From Anaerolineae bacterium (GTDB lineage Bacteria > Chloroflexota > Anaerolineae > 4572-78 > NAK82): a stretch of 5,276 nt of DNA. The position numbers and the translations under genes are program-made. Shown here piece by piece: positions 5,067 through 5,276 of the stretch. How positions within the stretch are numbered: position 1 is the first letter of the stretch; each line of letters starts with the position of its first letter. The notes beneath the pieces are model-generated. The model had not been told where the DNA came from and ran no database searches. It worked only from the letters and a program-made list of their open reading frames with translations. The stretch is from NCBI GenBank assembly GCA_030597485.1, contig JAUVRU010000197.1, forward strand, positions 1-5,276, in the 5' to 3' direction.

Positions 5067-5276
5067 GTGACCACTCAAATTGAGTTTCTAGGCTTGGCAG
5101 CTTATCGCATCACCAACAGCGAGGGCAAGGTCATTCTCATTGACCCCTACTTGGACGAAAACCCGTCAAGCGCCATCAAGGTGAGAGACCTGGAACGCGT
5201 CGACCTCATATGTGTCACCCACCTGGCCTTCGACCATCTGGGTGACACCGCCAAGATCGCTCGGAAGTTCAACTGC
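5067..5276 (+). CDS. Metallo-beta-lactamase-fold protein, UlaG-like; 3' end outside window
   Basis: Seventy N-terminal residues are visible, beginning at a GTG with AGGAG 7 nt upstream. The layout fits the MBL-fold hydrolase superfamily of the UlaG type: a first strand with FLGLAAYRI (residues 7-15), a second with KVILIDPYL (21-29, Asp26), and VDLICVTHLAFDHLGD (45-60) at the metal-site position. The motif is unusual. Where the family has HxHxDH this protein has HLAFDH (His52, Ala54, Asp56, His57), so the second metal-ligand His is Ala, and the strand-1 GHA seen in UlaG-like proteins is GLA (residues 9-11). It may bind a single metal, belong to a divergent subfamily, or lack hydrolase activity. 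It probably acts in the cytoplasm on a sugar-derived lactone or phosphodiester, but that is a guess from superfamily and context. Confidence 0.82.
   Translation, partial: MTTQIEFLGLAAYRITNSEGKVILIDPYLDENPSSAIKVRDLERVDLICVTHLAFDHLGDTAKIARKFNC

Overview
The window reads as an accessory carbohydrate-uptake and catabolism locus from a bacterium with moderately high GC, strong AGGAGG-type Shine-Dalgarno sequences and frequent GTG starts (four of the six gene starts visible here). The gene content (CUT1-type sugar permeases, a zinc polyol-type dehydrogenase, a C_GCAxxG_C_C redox protein and a UlaG-like metallo-beta-lactamase-fold protein) would suit an anaerobic or facultative heterotroph such as a Chloroflexota or Firmicutes-like lineage. 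No marker gene is present, so this taxonomic guess is weak. All supported genes are on the + strand.

Positions 1-3150 hold a tandem array of at least four paralogous MalG-type inner-membrane permeases of carbohydrate ABC transporters. The first is cut by the window edge. The other three are each exactly 275 codons, all four end in TAG, and they repeat with a period of about 880 bp. Each has its own ribosome binding site, in spacers of 50, 49 and 55 bp that do not resemble each other. No MalF-type partner, solute-binding protein or ATPase gene lies between them. The copies are nearly constant in the cytoplasmic EAA coupling region and the C-terminal tail. They differ mainly in the two periplasmic loops, above all the one between TM5 and TM6, which corresponds to the MalG P3 'scoop' loop that contacts the binding protein's sugar pocket in the maltose transporter. 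Copy 3 has also lost the conserved Asp of the EAA motif.

Positions 3151-3288 are a 138 bp leader with a possible 17-codon leader ORF. It has a strong Shine-Dalgarno sequence, contains a 10 bp hairpin, and its TGA overlaps the ATG of the next gene. Positions 3289-4308 encode a 339-residue zinc- and NAD-dependent medium-chain dehydrogenase of the sorbitol/threonine dehydrogenase type. Positions 4360-4881 encode a 173-residue C_GCAxxG_C_C family putative redox protein.

Positions 4882-5066 are a 185 bp non-coding gap with a terminator-like hairpin, a 10 bp perfect inverted repeat and a smaller hairpin. From 5067 to the window end runs the start of a metallo-beta-lactamase-fold protein with a non-canonical metal motif (HLAFDH instead of HxHxDH).

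The likely logic, by inference, is that a family of related sugars or polyols enters through CUT1 transporters assembled with alternative MalG subunits. The dehydrogenase oxidises the imported compound and the last two genes supply accessory redox or hydrolytic steps.
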